The position numbers were made by a program, and so were the translations under genes. This document shows, piece after piece, positions 40,342 through 43,231 of a stretch of 43,231 nucleotides of DNA (positions within the stretch are counted from its first letter, which is position 1; every line of letters begins with the position of its first letter). Below the pieces are notes generated by a model, which had not been told where the DNA came from, did not search any database, and saw nothing but the letters and a program-made list of their open reading frames with translations. Source of the DNA: JAIOSM01 sp964565415 (lineage in GTDB: Bacteria > Desulfobacterota > Desulfobacteria > Desulfobacterales > Desulfobacteraceae); NCBI GenBank assembly GCA_964565415.1, contig CAZMEX010000024.1, positions 1 to 43,231 of the forward strand, written 5' to 3'.

Positions 40342-43231
40342 ATGTTGTTAATTGATTCTAAATCATGGCATCGCATAGTTGAGAATAATACAGCGATTTA
40401 TATCCAGCCGGAAATACCTGACTGGTTTGTTCCAAATAAGATGGCTGATGAATCACTTAAAAAAGCTGAGTCAGCTGAAGACCTGCCCGTACCAATAAGA
40501 GGAATATTAACTCGGCTGAATGTCAATCCTGAACCCCATGTAAAAGACCGATGTGAAAAATTGAGTCTTAAGCATCTGAAAGAGTGCTGGATTCACATAT
40601 CCAACAGATGTAATCTTACATGTACGCATTGCATGTTTAACTCTTCTCCCCAGGCTTTTGAAGAATTATCTGATAATGAATCATCAACTGTTGTAAAAGA
40701 GGCTCTTGCCCTTGGTTGTAAGATTTTTTATTTTACCGGGGGTGAACCTTTAATGTCCAACTCTTTTTTTAAAAGAGCTGAAGAGATACTGAAATATCCA
40801 GATACCCATGTAGTAGTGCTTACAAATGGTACTTTTTTTTCTTCCAAGATGGATAAATTACAGGAAATGCCCTTTGAACGTCTTTATTTCCAGGTCAGTG
40901 TTGACGGTAGGGAAAAGAATCATGATGCATTGCGTGGAGATTCAGCATATAAAAAGCTTGAACAAAATATTAAATTTGCCAGGGAAGCAGGGTTGTATTT
41001 AACTCTCTCCATGGTGGTTACAAAAAAGAATGCCCCGGAGATGAAAAGTGTTGTTGAGTTAGCAGCACACCATGGAGTTTTTAACATTCATTATCTGTGG
41101 GTTTTTAATAAAGGAAATGCAGATGATGATCTGTTTATTGAGCCTGAAGAAATTTTTTTTCACCTTATGGATGCTCAAAATACTGCTCAATGCCTTGGTG
41201 TACGCATTGACAATATAGAAACCCTGCGCTCTCAAGTTTTTTCCTGTCCGGGAACACGGTATGACTTAAGTAATGCGGGCTGGCAATCTTTGGCAGTGGG
41301 ACCGGATGGCTATGTATATCCAACCCCTGCTCTGATTTATACAAAAGAATATAGATGCGGTCATATAAAAGAAGGGCTTAAAAATATATGGCACAACAGT
41401 GCTGTATTAAATCAAATACGCTCAGCTTCACTAAATAGTGACAGTGGATGCATGGACAGCCCCTACCAATATCTTCTGGGAGGAGGAGATATGGACCACA
41501 GCATTATTCATGGGGGAAGTGTGACAGGCAAAGATCCATATATCCCACTTTACAATAAAATTATAGCATGGCTGATTTGTAAGGAAGCAGCCCAGTTTAA
41601 GACAGATACACATGCTGCCATACAATTAAAAATGGGAGATAAATTAGGTGAATGCCCTTTAGAGGGTGCTGGACTCTTTTTTACCCACTCAAATTGTGTT
41701 CTCTCGCTGCCGGGAAGCGATACACACTCACTGGTAAACAGCTTTTATTCCAAGGCTGCTGAAAATACAAACAGAGATATTTTAAACCCTGTCTGTTATG
41801 ATGACAGTCTGGTTTCTCATATTCCTGAAGATAAACGGTTCCGGGGTTATGGTTGCGGTTCACCAGTGGCAGAGGCTGCCCTTAAAATCAATGAGAGTTT
41901 TGTGGATCTGGGCTCTGGTACAGGTATTGAGTGCTTTATCGCTGCAAAACAAGTTGGCAGAAATGGCAGTATTACTGGCATTGACATGAGTGAAACAATG
42001 CTGTCCATTGCTGAAAATACAAAAATATCTGTAATGGAAAATATGGGATATTGCAATATTGAATTTAAAAAAGCTTTTTTGGAAAAATTACCCATTGAAG
42101 ACAATTCAGTTGATGTAGTTGTATCAAATTGTGTGATAAATCTTTCGCCTGATAAACGCACTGTTTTTAAAGAAGTCTTGCGTATTCTTAAACCCGGGGG
42201 GCGGCTTATAGTTTCAGATATAACCTATGGAGGAGAAATACCCCTTGATATAAAGTATAATGAAACACTGCGTGGAGAATGTATTGGTGGAGCATTGTGC
42301 TACACAGACCTTTTTGGACTTTTAAATGATACAGGTTTTTCTGACAGCAATGTATTGAGTGGTTATAAATACCGTGAAGTTAAAGGTTACAGGTTTTACT
42401 CCATTACATATTCCACATATAAACCCCTTAAAGGGTCTCTGCCTGTTTTTCATGAGCTTAAAGATTTTGAGCGATTAATGAATGATGTTGCAGCAGAGCC
42501 AACATGTTCCTGTTTTATTACTCCTGGGAAAAATCAAAAGTTAACACCTTTGATGCCTGTGATACCCATAATAGCTGATAAGCATAGAAAAGATTGCATG
42601 GTCTGCGGTGAAAAGCTTGTATACACAAAAACAGATGCCAGGCAAACATGTTATTATTGCCATGAACTTAAACTCTCCAATGCAGCGTGTGAAAATAATC
42701 ATTTTGTATGTGATGCATGTCATGGTGCTGATGCATCTGAAATAATAGAGACAGTGTGTCTCAGCACAAAAGAGAAAGATGCAGCTGCCATTATGAATAC
42801 CATTCGTTCACACCCATATTTTCCTGTTCACGGACCAGAACACCATGCAATGCTCCCGGCAGTAGTCCTCGCAGCTTTGCGTAATAGTGGGCATGGGATT
42901 ACAGATAGACAGATACTCACTGCTATTCAGCGCGGGCAGGCAATGCCGGGCGGCTCCTGTGCCTTCATGGGTGTTTGCGGGGCTGCAACAGGTGCAGGAA
43001 TTGCAGTTTCCATCTTGCTTGAAGCTACGCCCTATGATGGTAAAAACAGGCAGATTGCCCAGCAAATTTCTCATCAGGTTCTCGGGGATATTGCAGGTTA
43101 TAATGCAGCACGCTGCTGCCAGCGTGACTGCTGGACAGCATTGAAAAAGCTCAATGCCCTGCTTGATGAAAAAATTGGAAAGAAATTTGTGCTGAATGAT
43201 GATATGGTATGTACACAGTTCAAACAAAACA
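40342..43231 (+). CDS. Trimodular radical SAM / arsenite-methyltransferase-like / DUF5714-like protein (partial)
   Basis: The frame runs from ATG 40342 (AAGGGA about 10 bases before it) through 963 codons and is still open at the window edge. Domain 1 (about 80-380) is radical SAM: CxxxCxxC at Cys90, 94 and 97 (NRCNLTCTHC), FTGGEP at 131-136, and a partial SPASM-like tail with Cys302, Cys339 and Cys370 but YPT where YPC is usual. Domain 2 (about 480-690) resembles ArsM: YGCGSP with Cys505, SAM motif DLGSGTG at 522-528, SNCVINLSPDK with Cys597, and GECIGGAL with Cys646, matching the arsenic-binding cysteines of that family. Domain 3 (about 745-950) is Cys-rich (752/755, 770/773, 783, 790/793) and has PVHGPEHHAMLPA, GGSCAFMGVCGAA and ARCCQRDC, as in DUF5714. 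The protein may methylate or alkylate a metalloid or build a modified thiol product; the true substrate is unknown. It follows pth by 85 bp and likely has its own promoter. Confidence 0.85.
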   Translation, partial: MLLIDSKSWHRIVENNTAIYIQPEIPDWFVPNKMADESLKKAESAEDLPVPIRGILTRLNVNPEPHVKDRCEKLSLKHLKECWIHISNRCNLTCTHCMFNSSPQAFEELSDNESSTVVKEALALGCKIFYFTGGEPLMSNSFFKRAEEILKYPDTHVVVLTNGTFFSSKMDKLQEMPFERLYFQVSVDGREKNHDALRGDSAYKKLEQNIKFAREAGLYLTLSMVVTKKNAPEMKSVVELAAHHGVFNIHYLWVFNKGNADDDLFIEPEEIFFHLMDAQNTAQCLGVRIDNIETLRSQVFSCPGTRYDLSNAGWQSLAVGPDGYVYPTPALIYTKEYRCGHIKEGLKNIWHNSAVLNQIRSASLNSDSGCMDSPYQYLLGGGDMDHSIIHGGSVTGKDPYIPLYNKIIAWLICKEAAQFKTDTHAAIQLKMGDKLGECPLEGAGLFFTHSNCVLSLPGSDTHSLVNSFYSKAAENTNRDILNPVCYDDSLVSHIPEDKRFRGYGCGSPVAEAALKINESFVDLGSGTGIECFIAAKQVGRNGSITGIDMSETMLSIAENTKISVMENMGYCNIEFKKAFLEKLPIEDNSVDVVVSNCVINLSPDKRTVFKEVLRILKPGGRLIVSDITYGGEIPLDIKYNETLRGECIGGALCYTDLFGLLNDTGFSDSNVLSGYKYREVKGYRFYSITYSTYKPLKGSLPVFHELKDFERLMNDVAAEPTCSCFITPGKNQKLTPLMPVIPIIADKHRKDCMVCGEKLVYTKTDARQTCYYCHELKLSNAACENNHFVCDACHGADASEIIETVCLSTKEKDAAAIMNTIRSHPYFPVHGPEHHAMLPAVVLAALRNSGHGITDRQILTAIQRGQAMPGGSCAFMGVCGAATGAGIAVSILLEATPYDGKNRQIAQQISHQVLGDIAGYNAARCCQRDCWTALKKLNALLDEKIGKKFVLNDDMVCTQFKQN

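Noticed and set aside
1..43231. CRISPR arrays, rRNA genes, replication origins
   Set aside because: No regularly spaced direct repeats, no rRNA sequence and no DnaA-box cluster were seen on either strand.

Overview
The window is an AT-rich, gene-dense bacterial chromosome segment. Its gene set and order point to a sulfate-reducing deltaproteobacterium of the Desulfobacterales type. Evidence for this is the block ispE - tRNA-Gln - prs - rplY - pth, citramalate synthase in place of threonine deaminase in the branched-chain operon, a CooC-type nickel ATPase beside an ADP-forming acyl-CoA synthetase, DUF1844, and several two-component or GGDEF proteins. The taxonomic call is inference; no rRNA is present. 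The first and last genes run off the window.

Left end, 1-3975 (accessory, mostly minus strand): a type I restriction-modification operon hsdM-hsdS, followed by an ATGA-overlapping gene for a SIR2-domain protein cut by the window start. A 3' remnant of an IS21-type istB lies between hsdM and the 3' end of tRNA-Phe. The layout looks like a defence island next to a tRNA gene.

3976-17534 (core plus regulatory): tRNA-Phe with a clear promoter and terminator, rsmE, an acidic protein with a 19-residue repeat, valS-nadC, a REC-GGDEF cyclase, lepA, then cell-envelope genes (DUF2147, OmpA-like lipoprotein, a secreted protein with three discoidin-like repeats) and a REC-PAS-kinase-REC hybrid.

17653-26136 (minus strand): a branched-chain amino-acid operon ilvD-ilvB-ilvN-ilvC-cimA-leuA. 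In front of it lies a textbook attenuator not covered by any long ORF: a sigma70-like promoter, a 28-codon leader peptide whose core is almost all Ile/Leu/Val, and a strong intrinsic terminator just before ilvD. Isoleucine would be made from pyruvate through citramalate (cimA), and leuA opens the leucine branch.

26161-29973: larB, a chromosomal ParM/actin-like ATPase gene, and the cmoA-cmoB pair for tRNA wobble uridine modification.

30079-33117 (accessory, gene-poor): an RHH-PIN toxin-antitoxin pair, small membrane proteins, a diverged 103-bp repeat, and a 120-codon frame interrupted by an in-frame TGA. That frame is either a nonsense pseudogene or a selenoprotein.

33118-40256 (core, plus strand): cooC-like, ADP-forming acyl-CoA synthetase, phosphopantetheinyl transferase, DUF1844, ispE, tRNA-Gln, prs, rplY, pth.

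40342 to the end: a very large ORF, at least 963 codons and open at the window edge. It fuses a radical SAM domain, an arsenite-methyltransferase-like domain and a cysteine-rich DUF5714-like domain. This is the best candidate for an undescribed enzyme system in the window.
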